Of a DNA stretch of 44,131 bases, positions 7,801-14,919 are shown piece after piece (the stretch's first letter is position 1; the number at the start of each line of letters is the position of its first letter). Position numbers and translations under genes: made by a program. The notes under the pieces are model-generated. The model was not told the DNA's origin. It did not search any database and worked only from the letters and a program-made list of their open reading frames with translations. Source of the DNA: Acidimicrobiales bacterium. GTDB lineage: Bacteria; Actinomycetota; Acidimicrobiia; Acidimicrobiales; VFJN01. The stretch spans positions 1-44,131 of the forward strand of contig JAUXRW010000113.1 in NCBI GenBank assembly GCA_030681555.1, given 5' to 3'.

Positions 7801-8961
7801 ATGGGCCGCCGTCACGTCGCCTCCCGCCTGCACGGCTTCGGCTCGACGATCTTCGCCGAGATGTCGGCGCTGGCGGCAGCGACCGGCGCTATCAACCTCG
7901 GGCAGGGCTTCCCCGACACCGACGGCCCCGCCGCCATCGCGGAGGCGGCGGTCGAGGCGATCCGAGCCGGCGACAACCAGTACCCGCCGGGCATCGGCAT
8001 CGGGCCGCTGCGCGAGGCGATCGCCGCCCACCAGCGGCGCTTCTACGGCCTGACCTTCGATCCCGACACCGAGGTGCTCGTGACCGCCGGGGCCACAGAA
8101 GCGCTGGCCGCCGCGTTCCTCGCCCTGTGCGAACCCGGCGACGAGGTCGTCACGTTCGAGCCCTGGTACGACGCCTATACCGCCGACGCGGCGCTGGCCG
8201 GGGCGGCGCGGAAGACGGTGCCGCTGCGGGCCCCGACCTACGACTTCGATCCCGCCGCGCTGCGGGCCGCGATCACCGTGCGCACCCGCTTCGTGCTGCT
8301 CAACACGCCTCACAACCCCACCGGCAAGGTGTTCGCCCGCGACGAGCTCGCGCTGATCGCCGAGCTGTGCGTGGAGCACGACCTGCTCGCCGTGACCGAC
8401 GAGGTGTACGAGCACCTGGTGTTCGACGGGGTTCACCTCCCGCTGGCGGGGTTCCCGGGCATGGCGGAGCGCACGCTCACGATCTCGTCGGCGGGCAAGA
8501 CGTTCTCGTTCACCGGGTGGAAGGTCGGGTGGGTCGTCGGGCCGGCCGACCTGGTGACGGCGGTCCGCACGGCCAAGCAGTGGCTCACGTTCGTCAACGG
8601 TGCCCCGTTTCAACCGGCGGTGGCGCTCGGGCTCGGTCTCGACGATGCCGTGTACGAGGCCCTCGCCGTTGATCTGCGGGAGAAGCGGGACCACCTCTGC
8701 GAGGGGCTGGAGAGGGTCGGCTTCGAGATCCGTCGGCCCGCAGCCACCTACTTCGTCACCGTCGACGTGCGGTCCATCGGCGAGGAGGACGGCGTGCGCT
8801 TCTGCCGCTCGCTCCCCGAACGCTGCGGCGTGGCCGCCGTGCCGAGCACCGTGTTCTACGACGACCAGCTCGCCGGGCGGTCGCTCGTGCGCTTCGCGTT
8901 CTGCAAGCGGCACGAGGTGCTCGACGAGGCGATCACCCGCCTGAAGGTCCTCACCGCGTGA
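7801..8961 (+). CDS. class I/II PLP aminotransferase, YbdL/KAT III-like
   Basis: This 386-residue fold-type I aminotransferase resembles E. coli YbdL and kynurenine/glutamine transaminases. Hallmarks are AINLGQGFPDTDGP near the N-terminus, VTAGATEALAAAFLAL, the NTPHNPTGK loop, the VTDEVYEHLVF aspartate/tyrosine region, the PLP lysine in ISSAGKTFSFTGWKVGW and the C-terminal VRFAFCKR arginine. The stop overlaps the GTG of the omega-amidase gene by four bases, so the two enzymes are translationally coupled. This pairing points to transamination of 2-keto-4-methylthiobutyrate or similar keto acids with glutamine, followed by hydrolysis of the resulting 2-ketoglutaramate. N-succinyldiaminopimelate aminotransferase is an alternative annotation for the family. 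Confidence 0.88.
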   Translation: MGRRHVASRLHGFGSTIFAEMSALAAATGAINLGQGFPDTDGPAAIAEAAVEAIRAGDNQYPPGIGIGPLREAIAAHQRRFYGLTFDPDTEVLVTAGATEALAAAFLALCEPGDEVVTFEPWYDAYTADAALAGAARKTVPLRAPTYDFDPAALRAAITVRTRFVLLNTPHNPTGKVFARDELALIAELCVEHDLLAVTDEVYEHLVFDGVHLPLAGFPGMAERTLTISSAGKTFSFTGWKVGWVVGPADLVTAVRTAKQWLTFVNGAPFQPAVALGLGLDDAVYEALAVDLREKRDHLCEGLERVGFEIRRPAATYFVTVDVRSIGEEDGVRFCRSLPERCGVAAVPSTVFYDDQLAGRSLVRFAFCKRHEVLDEAITRLKVLTA

Positions 8962-9725
8962 CCGTCCTCCGGGTCGGCCTCCTCCAGCACGACATCGTCT
9001 GGGAGGACCGCGAGGCCACGCTCGAGCACCTTGCGCCCATGGTCGCCTCCGCGGCGGCCAAGGGCGCCGGGCTCGTGCTGGCGACCGAGCTGTTCGCCGT
9101 CGGCTTCTCCATGGCGACGGACGCCATCGCCGAGCCGGAGGGCGGCCCCACCTCAAGGTGGCTGTCCGAGCAGGCGGCCCGGCACGGGGTGTGGATCGGC
9201 GGGTCGATCCCGGAGGTGGCGCCGAGCGCGGATCGCCCGGCCAACTGCTTCGTGCTGGCCGCCCCCGACGGCACCCAGCACCGCTACGCGAAGGTGCACG
9301 GCTTCACCTACGGCGGTGAGCACGAGCACTTCGCGCCCGGATCCGGGGAGCTGACCGTGGACGTCGAGGGCGTCCGCGTCACACCCTTCGTCTGCTACGA
9401 CCTCCGCTTCGCCGACCGGTGGTGGCAGCGCGCCAAGGGCACGGATCTGTACGTGTGCGTGGCGTCGTGGCCGCAGCAGCGTCGGGCGCACTGGCAGACG
9501 CTCCTGCGGGCGCGGGCCATCGAGAACCTGGCCTACGTGGCCGGCGCGAACCGCGTGGGCGCCGGCGGTGGGATCGACTACGCGGGCGACAGCTGCGTCA
9601 TGACGCCCTTCGGTGACGTGGTCGCCGACGGCGAGCGCGCCGGCGAGGCCGTCCTGGTGGCCGATGTCGACACCGACGTGGTGGCGGCCACGCGGGCCCG
9701 GTATCCGTTTCTCGACGATCGCTGA
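8958..9725 (+). CDS. carbon-nitrogen hydrolase, omega-amidase (Nit2/YafV type)
   Basis: This 255-residue nitrilase-superfamily enzyme contains the catalytic triad: Glu in LATELFAVGF, Lys in RYAKVHGFTYGGE and Cys in FVCYDLRFADRWW. The YGGEHEHFAPG segment and the lack of an N-terminal extension match omega-amidases, which deaminate 2-ketoglutaramate and 2-ketosuccinamate. It starts at GTG 8958 inside the last codons of the aminotransferase, mirroring the functional pairing of YbdL and YafV in methionine salvage. The product should be cytosolic. The exact substrate is inferred from family and context. Confidence 0.85.
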   Translation: MTVLRVGLLQHDIVWEDREATLEHLAPMVASAAAKGAGLVLATELFAVGFSMATDAIAEPEGGPTSRWLSEQAARHGVWIGGSIPEVAPSADRPANCFVLAAPDGTQHRYAKVHGFTYGGEHEHFAPGSGELTVDVEGVRVTPFVCYDLRFADRWWQRAKGTDLYVCVASWPQQRRAHWQTLLRARAIENLAYVAGANRVGAGGGIDYAGDSCVMTPFGDVVADGERAGEAVLVADVDTDVVAATRARYPFLDDR

Positions 9726-9735
9726 CCCGCAACCG

Positions 9736-10644
9736 TCAGGGCAGGAAGACGACCTGCTGGTGCTCGTCGGCCGGCAGGTCGCCGTGCACGACCGCCATCA
9801 CCTCGGCCTCGAGGAGCTCGGCGGACCCCGTCGTGGTAGTGGCGAACGCCGTGTCGGCGGCGTCCCGTCCGGTGCTGATCCGCACCAGCGACTGGCGAGG
9901 CGCGAGCTTCGTCGCGTCGATGACCTGCCACCGCCCGTCCACCACGACCTCGGTGACGGCGTGGAAGTCCATGGGCGAGAGCCCGGGGGCGTAGACGGAC
10001 ACGAGACGCGCCGGGAGCTCGACCGCGCGGGCCAGCGCAACGGTGAGGTGGGCAAAGTCGCGGCACACGCCGCGACTGGCGAGGAGGGTGTCGACGGCGG
10101 TGTCGAGCGGCCCGCTGCTGCCGAGCTCGTAGCGGAGCCGCTCGAACACCCAGTCGCCGATGGCCCGAGCCCGCGCCGCACCGTCGGGGAGCTCGCGTAG
10201 CTCGGCGTCGGCAAAGGCCGTCAGCGCGTCCGACGGGGCGTACCGGCTCTGGCGCAGGGCTACCAGTCGCTCTGCGGCCGTGACTTCGGGGGGATCGGCG
10301 GGGCGCGGCTCCACCACGGCGCGGTAGGCGATCGTGAGGCGCCCGGCCCCACACGCGAGGACATGGGTCCGCGCGCCGTCGACGTCCACCTCGATGACGT
10401 CCACGGCCAGGCCGTCGAGGGTCACCGCGAGCTCCTCCTCGTGCCGGTCGCCGGCCGACGACGCCACCGCCACCTGCAGCGCCAGGTCGACCCGATCCGG
10501 CACGTCGAAGGCGAGGCGGCAGCCGACCTCGGCGAGGGGGAGGGGGGACGGCGGCACGGTGCGACGACTGTGCCAGCCGCCGGCCTCGCCCACAACCGCC
10601 CGGCGGACCCGGGGCGTGAGCGGTCGCGGCATGATGCAGGCCAT
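9736..10644 (-). CDS. transglutaminase-like cysteine protease family protein
   Basis: The C-terminal half is a transglutaminase-like domain with a Cys-His-Asp triad: SRGVCRDFAHL, PMDFHAVTEV and WQVIDATKLAP. The N-terminal 120 residues form the beta-rich domain often seen before it (CRLAFDVPDRVDLALQVAVA). No export signal is visible. The start is uncertain: ATG 10644 gives 302 residues, but the first 29 look non-conserved and GTG 10557 would begin close to the first strand. The actinobacterial family has no known substrate. It converges on the omega-amidase gene and diverges from the truncated aldehyde dehydrogenase. Confidence 0.8.
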   Translation of the reverse strand: MACIMPRPLTPRVRRAVVGEAGGWHSRRTVPPSPLPLAEVGCRLAFDVPDRVDLALQVAVASSAGDRHEEELAVTLDGLAVDVIEVDVDGARTHVLACGAGRLTIAYRAVVEPRPADPPEVTAAERLVALRQSRYAPSDALTAFADAELRELPDGAARARAIGDWVFERLRYELGSSGPLDTAVDTLLASRGVCRDFAHLTVALARAVELPARLVSVYAPGLSPMDFHAVTEVVVDGRWQVIDATKLAPRQSLVRISTGRDAADTAFATTTTGSAELLEAEVMAVVHGDLPADEHQQVVFLP

Positions 10645-10662
10645 GTCGCTGGACGTGTGTCG

Positions 10663-11241
10663 ATGAGCCCGTCATCCGCTGCTGAACGAGCCGTGGTGGA
10701 GCGGGTGCCGAAGGACCTCTTCATCGGCGGCGAGTGGCGTCCGGCGGCGGGGGGCTGCACCCTGGCGGTGGAGGACCCGTCGACCGGGCAGGTCCTCTGC
10801 GAGGTGGCCGACGGCGAGGCCGCTGACGGCAAGGCGGCGCTCGACGCAGCTGCTGCGGCCCAGGCGGAGTGGGCCACCCATCCGCCACGAGAGCGCGGGG
10901 AGATCCTGCGGCGGGCCTTCGAGGCGATCATGGCGGACCTCGACGACCTGGCGCTGCTGATGACCCTCGAGATGGGCAAGCCGGTGGCGGAGTCGAAGGC
11001 GGAGGTCGCCTACGCCGCCGAGTTCCTCCGGTGGTTCGCCGAGGAGGCCGTGCGGATCGACGGCCGGTTCGCGGTGGTGCCCAACGGGCAGGGGCGGCTG
11101 CTCACGATGCGCCAGCCGGTCGGCCCGTGCCTGCTCATCACGCCGTGGAACTTCCCGATGGCTATGGGCACCCGCAAGATCGGCCCGGCCGTGGCGGACC
11201 AGCTCGGCCGGTGCACCATCGACGCGGCCTGGGCGGGCTGA
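10663..11241 (+). pseudogene. NAD(P)-dependent aldehyde dehydrogenase, 3'-truncated
   Basis: The first 178 codons are an intact aldehyde dehydrogenase N-terminus of the succinate-semialdehyde dehydrogenase type: KDLFIGGEWRPAAGG, VEDPSTGQVLCEVADGEA, LLMTLEMGKPVAESKAEV and VGPCLLITPWNFPMAMGTRK. Homology stops after GPAVA (about 11195) and the frame ends 15 codons later in unrelated sequence. About 300 residues are missing, including the catalytic Cys and general-base Glu, so the product cannot be active. Palindrome A copy 3 starts 62 bases after the stop. ATG 10663 overlaps the stop of a seven-codon frame (10643-10666), probably by chance. Confidence 0.8.
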
Positions 11242-11302
11242 GGGCGCACCGCGTCGGTCGGCCGTGGGACGGCGATTGGTGGGCCAGGTCGGTCGGAGCT
11301 CG

Positions 11303-11360
11303 TTGTTCTTGCGCTCTGAGACGCTGCGAAACGGCGGCGGGCAGCGCAAGAAACGGGGGT
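11303..11360 (-). repeat. palindromic repeat family A, copy 3
   Basis: GTTCTTGCGCT (11305-11315) pairs with AGCGCAAGAAAC (from 11343) around a loop that matches the other copies. On the minus strand it shares CAGCGTCTCAGAGCGCAAGA with the 4765 copy. It lies between the truncated aldehyde dehydrogenase and the acetyltransferase, close to the deletion end of the former. Confidence 0.82.
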
Positions 11361-11394
11361 CTGAGCCGGCGAGGGCGGCGGTAGGGTCCGGTCA

Positions 11395-11679
11395 GTGGCT
11401 GACGAGACCGTGGTCGACAACACCGCCGAGCAGCGCTTCGAGCTCGAGGCCGAAGGTCATCGCGCCGAGCTCCTCTACCAGCTCGACGGCGACCAGCTGG
11501 TGCTCGTCCACACCGGCGTGCCCGACGAGCTGGAAGGGCGCGGCCTGGGTGGCCAGCTGGCGAAGGCCGCCGTCGAGCGGGCGCGCGCCGAGGGGCTCAC
11601 CGTCGTGCCGCGGTGCTCGTTCGTCCGCTCGTGGATCGAGCGGCATCCGGACGAGGTGGCCGGCGTCGAGGTGGCCTAG
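11395..11679 (+). CDS. small GNAT-like N-acetyltransferase (YjdJ/COG2388 type)
   Basis: This 94-residue single-domain protein has the abbreviated GNAT core of the YjdJ family: RFELEAEGHRAELLYQLDGD, the strand HTGVPDELEGRGLGGQLAKA (the acetyl-CoA pyrophosphate loop is RGLGGQLAK) and the LTVVPRCSFVRSWIERHPD terminus. The cysteine in PRCSFV is typical of this subfamily. The start is GTG 11395. Targets are unknown. Confidence 0.82.
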   Translation: MADETVVDNTAEQRFELEAEGHRAELLYQLDGDQLVLVHTGVPDELEGRGLGGQLAKAAVERARAEGLTVVPRCSFVRSWIERHPDEVAGVEVA

Positions 11680-11696
11680 CTGCGGGCGGGGTTTCG

Positions 11697-11875
11697 CGGC
11701 GCGAACACGGGCCGCAGGTCGGCCAGCCCGCCGGGAGCTCGATCGGCGGGCCCCCGGGAGACCCGATGGGCGTGCCGGGCCCGCTCGGCACCCCGTTGCA
11801 GGGAACCGAGCCCTCGAGGACGGTCAGGGTGTGCGGGCTGTGGTGGCCGTGGGGCCGCACGTACGCTGGGCCCAT
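11697..11875 (-). pseudogene. cupin-domain remnant
   Basis: The minus strand encodes PHGHHSPHTLTVLEGSVPCN followed by GPGTP, a nine-residue interruption and IELPAGWP. This matches the metal-binding cupin motif (HxHxxx...HTLxVLEG...GPGxxIELPAG) of a small cupin, with the N-terminal strands missing and a disrupted middle. There is no intact frame of cupin length. Its first codon lies on the CATG that also forms the start of the divergent amidase gene. Confidence 0.4.
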
Positions 11876-12896
11876 GTGCGAGCCGCCCCCGATCGCGGAC
11901 CGTCGTGTGTCGCGCCGCCACTTCCTCGCCGCCGTCCCGGTCGGTATCGCTGGCGTGACGATGTTCGCCGGGCTGCGGGCGGTTCAGGCCGCGGCCGGGA
12001 TCTCGATCGTCCCGCGCAGCGAGTGGGGCCCATCGCTGGCCCCCACCGGACCCGTGCCCGACGAGCCCGACGTGCGGTTCCTGCTCGTGCACCACTCGGT
12101 CAACGCCAACACCTACGCGGCGGGTGCCGTGCCCGGGTTGCTCACCGGCATCTACGAGTTCCACACCGGCACCAAGGGCTGGCCCGACATCGCCTACAAC
12201 TTCTTCGTCGACCGGTTCGGCGGCGTGTGGGAGGGCCGCTCGGGCAGCCTGGCCGGCGCCAAGGCGGTCGACGCAACAGGGGGCAGCCAGGGGTTCGCCC
12301 AGCTCTGCTGCTTCCTGGGCGATCACTCGACGTCTCCTCCGAGCTCGGCTGCGCAGTCCTCGATGGGGGCGTTGCTCGGTTGGCTCGCCGGCCGCCATGG
12401 CATCGACCTGGCCGACGGGGCGCGCACCCGGTTCACGTCTCGGGGGTCGAACCGCTACCCCACGGGCAGCGCCGTCGACATCGGCACCATCGCAGGGCAC
12501 CGGGACGTCAGCCAGACGGCGTGTCCCGGCGACGCGGGCTACGCCCTCGTGGCCGACGGCACCTTCCGGCGGCTCGCCCGCGGGGGCGCACCGGTGGCGG
12601 CGCCCCCCGCGGCCCCGCCCGCCACGGCCCCGGCGACGACGGCCGCACCGCGCACCAGCGCCCCCGCCACCACCTCCTCGACGGTGGCACCGACGACCAC
12701 CGCCTCATCGACGACGACCAGCACGGCGCCCACCTCCACCACGCCGCGCTCGCAGCCATCCGATGGCCTGGCCTCGGCGCCGTCGCGCCCGCCGAGGGAC
12801 GGCGGGTCGTCGTGGGCCCCCGCAGCGGCCGGCGCCGGGGTGCTGGCCGCTGTCACGGCCGGGCTGCTGGCCGTGCGGGCCCGCCGGCTGCCCTAG
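11874..12896 (+). CDS. Tat-exported, membrane-tethered N-acetylmuramoyl-L-alanine amidase (PGRP/amidase_2 fold)
   Basis: The 340-residue precursor begins with a twin-arginine signal (RRVSRRHFLAAVPVGIAGV, residues 8-26). Residues about 40-230 form an amidase_2/PGRP domain: WGPSLAPTGP, LLVHHSVNANTY (zinc His), GWPDIAYNFFVDRFGGVWEG and GHRDVSQTACPG (zinc His, Cys). A Pro/Thr/Ser-rich linker of about 80 residues follows, then a C-terminal transmembrane segment and RARRLP tail, suggesting a wall-spanning stalk. It should cleave peptide stems from peptidoglycan outside the membrane. Its stop shares a CTAG with the stop of the convergent arsR gene. Confidence 0.9.
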   Translation: MCEPPPIADRRVSRRHFLAAVPVGIAGVTMFAGLRAVQAAAGISIVPRSEWGPSLAPTGPVPDEPDVRFLLVHHSVNANTYAAGAVPGLLTGIYEFHTGTKGWPDIAYNFFVDRFGGVWEGRSGSLAGAKAVDATGGSQGFAQLCCFLGDHSTSPPSSAAQSSMGALLGWLAGRHGIDLADGARTRFTSRGSNRYPTGSAVDIGTIAGHRDVSQTACPGDAGYALVADGTFRRLARGGAPVAAPPAAPPATAPATTAAPRTSAPATTSSTVAPTTTASSTTTSTAPTSTTPRSQPSDGLASAPSRPPRDGGSSWAPAAAGAGVLAAVTAGLLAVRARRLP

Positions 12897-13240
12897 CCGA
12901 GCACCGCGCGCAAGCCCTCGAGGCGCTCGGGCACCACGCGCCACCACATCCAGCGGCCGCGCTTCTCGCCGACGATGAGCCCGGCCTCGGCCAGCGCCTT
13001 GGTGTGGTGGCTGATGGTCGGTTGGGCCCGGTCGAGGGGCGCCATCAGGTCGCAGGAGCAGCACTCGCCGGCTGCGGCGATCAGCGACAGCAGGCGGAGC
13101 CGCACCGGGTCGGCCAGCGCGGCGAACTGGCGGGCCAGGCCCTCGGCGTGCGCCTCGTCGAGGGCGGCGGCCTGCAACGGGGTGCAGCACGCTCCGGCGT
13201 CGGCGTCGGCGTCGGGGGTGGGGTGGACCTTCGTGGCCAT
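12893..13240 (-). CDS. arsR: ArsR/SmtB-family arsenic-responsive repressor
   Basis: This 115-residue winged-helix repressor starts at ATG 13240, below a longer frame. Cysteines occur as an N-terminal ACC pair (C18, C19) and in GECCSCDLM of helix 3 (C60, C61, C63). Pairing of an N-terminal CC with a helix-3 Cys is how Corynebacterium-type ArsR proteins bind arsenite. The recognition helix reads RAQPTISHHTKALAEAGLI. The gene is divergent from arsI-aquaporin-arsC, so the 86-base intergenic region is expected to carry its operator. Arsenite or antimonite should release it. Confidence 0.9.
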   Translation of the reverse strand: MATKVHPTPDADADAGACCTPLQAAALDEAHAEGLARQFAALADPVRLRLLSLIAAAGECCSCDLMAPLDRAQPTISHHTKALAEAGLIVGEKRGRWMWWRVVPERLEGLRAVLG

Positions 13241-13326
13241 GGAGCGGCTCCTACGCATTGACAAGCGTCGATGTATCTGCGATGGTCAATGCATCGACAA
13301 CTGAGAATGTACCCGGAGGTACCGAC
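13241..13326. promoter_or_regulatory. divergent ars promoter/operator region
   Basis: The region between arsR and arsI contains TCGATG (13268-13273) and CATCGA (13292-13297) as an inverted repeat. These are embedded in two similar blocks, CATTGACAAGCGTCGATG and TCAATGCATCGACAAC, that are inverted relative to one another. This is the size and symmetry expected of ArsR operators. A strong ribosome site GGAGGT (13315-13320) serves arsI at GTG 13327. Confidence 0.55.
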
Positions 13327-13782
13327 GTGTCCAGAGTGCAGCTCGCCCTCAACGTGTCCGACATCGACCAGGCGGTGGCCTTCTACACCAAGCTCTTCGC
13401 TACCGAGCCGGCCAAGCGACGTCCGGGCTATGCCAACTTCGCCGTCGCCGAGCCGCCCCTGAAGCTCGTCCTCATCGAGAACCCGGGAGCGGAAGGGCGC
13501 CTCAACCACCTCGGCGTCGAGGTGGTGTCCCCCGAGGAGGTGGTGGCCGCCCAGCGGCGCCTCGCCGACGACGGCCTCGCCACGGCGGTGGAGGAGAACG
13601 TCACCTGTTGCTACGCCGCCCAGGACAAGGTCTGGGTCGACGACCCCGACGGCGCTCCCTGGGAGGTGTACACGGTGCTGGCCGACGCCGAGACCCCCGA
13701 CGTCCGGGCCCAGGGCGCCGACGTCTGCGGCGCCGGTGCGTGCGGCACCAGCGCCCCGGAGTCCGTCGTCGGCTGCTGCTGA
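13327..13782 (+). CDS. arsI: ArsI/CadI-family VOC metalloenzyme (organoarsenical C-As lyase family)
   Basis: The 151-residue VOC-fold protein has both beta-alpha-beta-beta-beta modules: VQLALNVSDIDQAVAFYTKL and LNHLGVEVVSPEEV. It has the family signature VTCCYAAQDKVWVDDPDG, with the vicinal Cys pair that binds trivalent arsenicals and a metal-binding His/Glu set. The C-terminal tail is Cys-rich (DVCGAGACG and a final CC), as in actinobacterial CadI. GTG 13327 follows a perfect GGAGGT. It leads the arsI-aquaporin-arsC operon divergent from arsR. Function could be C-As bond cleavage of methylarsenite or metalloid buffering; the name cadI is also used. Confidence 0.88.
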   Translation: MSRVQLALNVSDIDQAVAFYTKLFATEPAKRRPGYANFAVAEPPLKLVLIENPGAEGRLNHLGVEVVSPEEVVAAQRRLADDGLATAVEENVTCCYAAQDKVWVDDPDGAPWEVYTVLADAETPDVRAQGADVCGAGACGTSAPESVVGCC

Positions 13783-13784
13783 CG

Positions 13785-14486
13785 GTGGCCCACCGCCGCC
13801 CGCTCGGTGCACGGGCCCTCGCCGAAGGGCTCGGCACCGGGCTGCTGGTCGCGGTCGTCGTCGGCTCCGGGATCGCCGCCGAGCGACTGTCGCCGGACGA
13901 CGTCGGCCTCCAGCTGCTGGAGAACTCGACGGCGACGGTGCTCGCCCTCGCTGCCCTCATCTTCACCTTTGGCCCGGTGTCCGGCGCCCACTTCAACCCG
14001 GTCGTCACGCTCGCCGAGCGCCTGTCCGGCAAGCTCGACGCCCGGTCGGCACTCGCCTACCTCGCGGCGCAGGTGGTGGGCGGGTGCTGCGGCACGGTGG
14101 TGGCCAACCTGATGTACGAGCTGCCGGCGATCGAGCTCTCCACGCGCGATCGCTCCGCGGCGGCGCTCGCCCTCGGCGAGGTCGTCGCGACCTTCGGGCT
14201 CCTCATCGTGATCTTCGGCGTCGTGCACTCGGGGCGCGCCGCGGCGGTGCCCGTCGCCGTAGCCGGCTACATCGGGGCGGCCTACTGGTTCACGTCGTCA
14301 ACCTCCTTCGCGAATCCTGCGGTCACGGTCGCGCGGACGCTGACGGACACGTTCGCCGGGATCGAACCCGCCTCGGCGCCGCTGTTCGTGCTCGCCCAGC
14401 TGGTGGGCGCCGGCCTCGCCATCGGCGCCGCCCGGCTCCTGTTCCCGCTTCCCGAACCGTCCCTGGAAGAGGTGCTCGATGCCTGA
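13785..14486 (+). CDS. aqpS: MIP-family aquaporin of the ars operon (arsenite channel candidate)
   Basis: The 233-residue six-TM major intrinsic protein has both half-helix motifs: SGAHFNPVVT (NPV instead of NPA) and TSFANPAVTVART. It sits between arsI and arsC and overlaps arsC by eight bases. This AqpS arrangement replaces the ArsB/Acr3 pump: arsenate reduced by ArsC leaves the cell as arsenite through the channel. Start GTG 13785 is two bases after the arsI stop. The NPV change in the first motif is common in ars-linked aquaporins. Arsenite specificity is inferred from context. Confidence 0.85.
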   Translation: MAHRRPLGARALAEGLGTGLLVAVVVGSGIAAERLSPDDVGLQLLENSTATVLALAALIFTFGPVSGAHFNPVVTLAERLSGKLDARSALAYLAAQVVGGCCGTVVANLMYELPAIELSTRDRSAAALALGEVVATFGLLIVIFGVVHSGRAAAVPVAVAGYIGAAYWFTSSTSFANPAVTVARTLTDTFAGIEPASAPLFVLAQLVGAGLAIGAARLLFPLPEPSLEEVLDA

Positions 14487-14895
14487 CCGCGAGCCGGTGG
14501 TGCTGTTCCTCTGCGTGCACAACGCCGGTCGCTCGCAGATGGCTCTCGGCTGGTTTCGGCACTTTGCCGCCGGGCGCGCTTCGGGCCTCTCGGGTGGCAG
14601 CGAGCCGGCGGCGCAGGTGAACCCGGCCGCCGTCGAGGCGATGGCCGAGGTGGGAATCGACATCGCGAGCGAGCAGCCGACACAGTGGACCGCCGACATG
14701 GTCGGCTCCGCCGACGTCGTCGTCACGATGGGCTGCGGCGACGCGTGCCCGTACGTGCCCGGCACCCGCTACGAGGATTGGCCACTCGACGATCCGGCCG
14801 GCCGAGGCGTCGAAGCGGTCCGGCCCATCCGCGACGAGATCGAGCAGCGCGTCCGCACCCTCCTCACCGACCTCGGCGTCGCACCCGTCCGTTGA
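14479..14895 (+). CDS. arsC: arsenate reductase, low-molecular-weight phosphatase type
   Basis: The 138-residue protein of the LMW-PTP-like ArsC family has the anion-binding loop LCVHNAGRSQMA (nucleophile C12). Two further cysteines (C86, C90 in MGCGDACPYV) could form the disulfide relay of thioredoxin-coupled enzymes. The general-acid region is DWPLDDPAGRG. It reduces arsenate to arsenite in the cytosol. ATG 14479 overlaps the end of the aquaporin gene, making it the last gene of the arsI-aqpS-arsC operon. The presence of extra cysteines argues against the strictly mycothiol-dependent subtype. Confidence 0.9.
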   Translation: MPDREPVVLFLCVHNAGRSQMALGWFRHFAAGRASGLSGGSEPAAQVNPAAVEAMAEVGIDIASEQPTQWTADMVGSADVVVTMGCGDACPYVPGTRYEDWPLDDPAGRGVEAVRPIRDEIEQRVRTLLTDLGVAPVR

Positions 14896-14919
14896 TGCGG
14901 CGTCCGGCGTCGGCCTGGG

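Noticed and set aside
7225-9156. 643-codon minus-strand frame opposite the aminotransferase
   Set aside because: Antisense shadow of the aminotransferase and omega-amidase, whose catalytic motifs are unambiguous.
10643-10666. Seven-codon leader peptide (MSLDVCR) overlapping the aldehyde dehydrogenase start
   Set aside because: Too short to support, and there is no attenuator structure. The downstream gene is itself broken.
11264-13261. 665-codon plus-strand frame covering the GNAT, amidase and arsR genes
   Set aside because: Out of frame with three recognisable genes and composed of Arg/Pro-rich shadow sequence.
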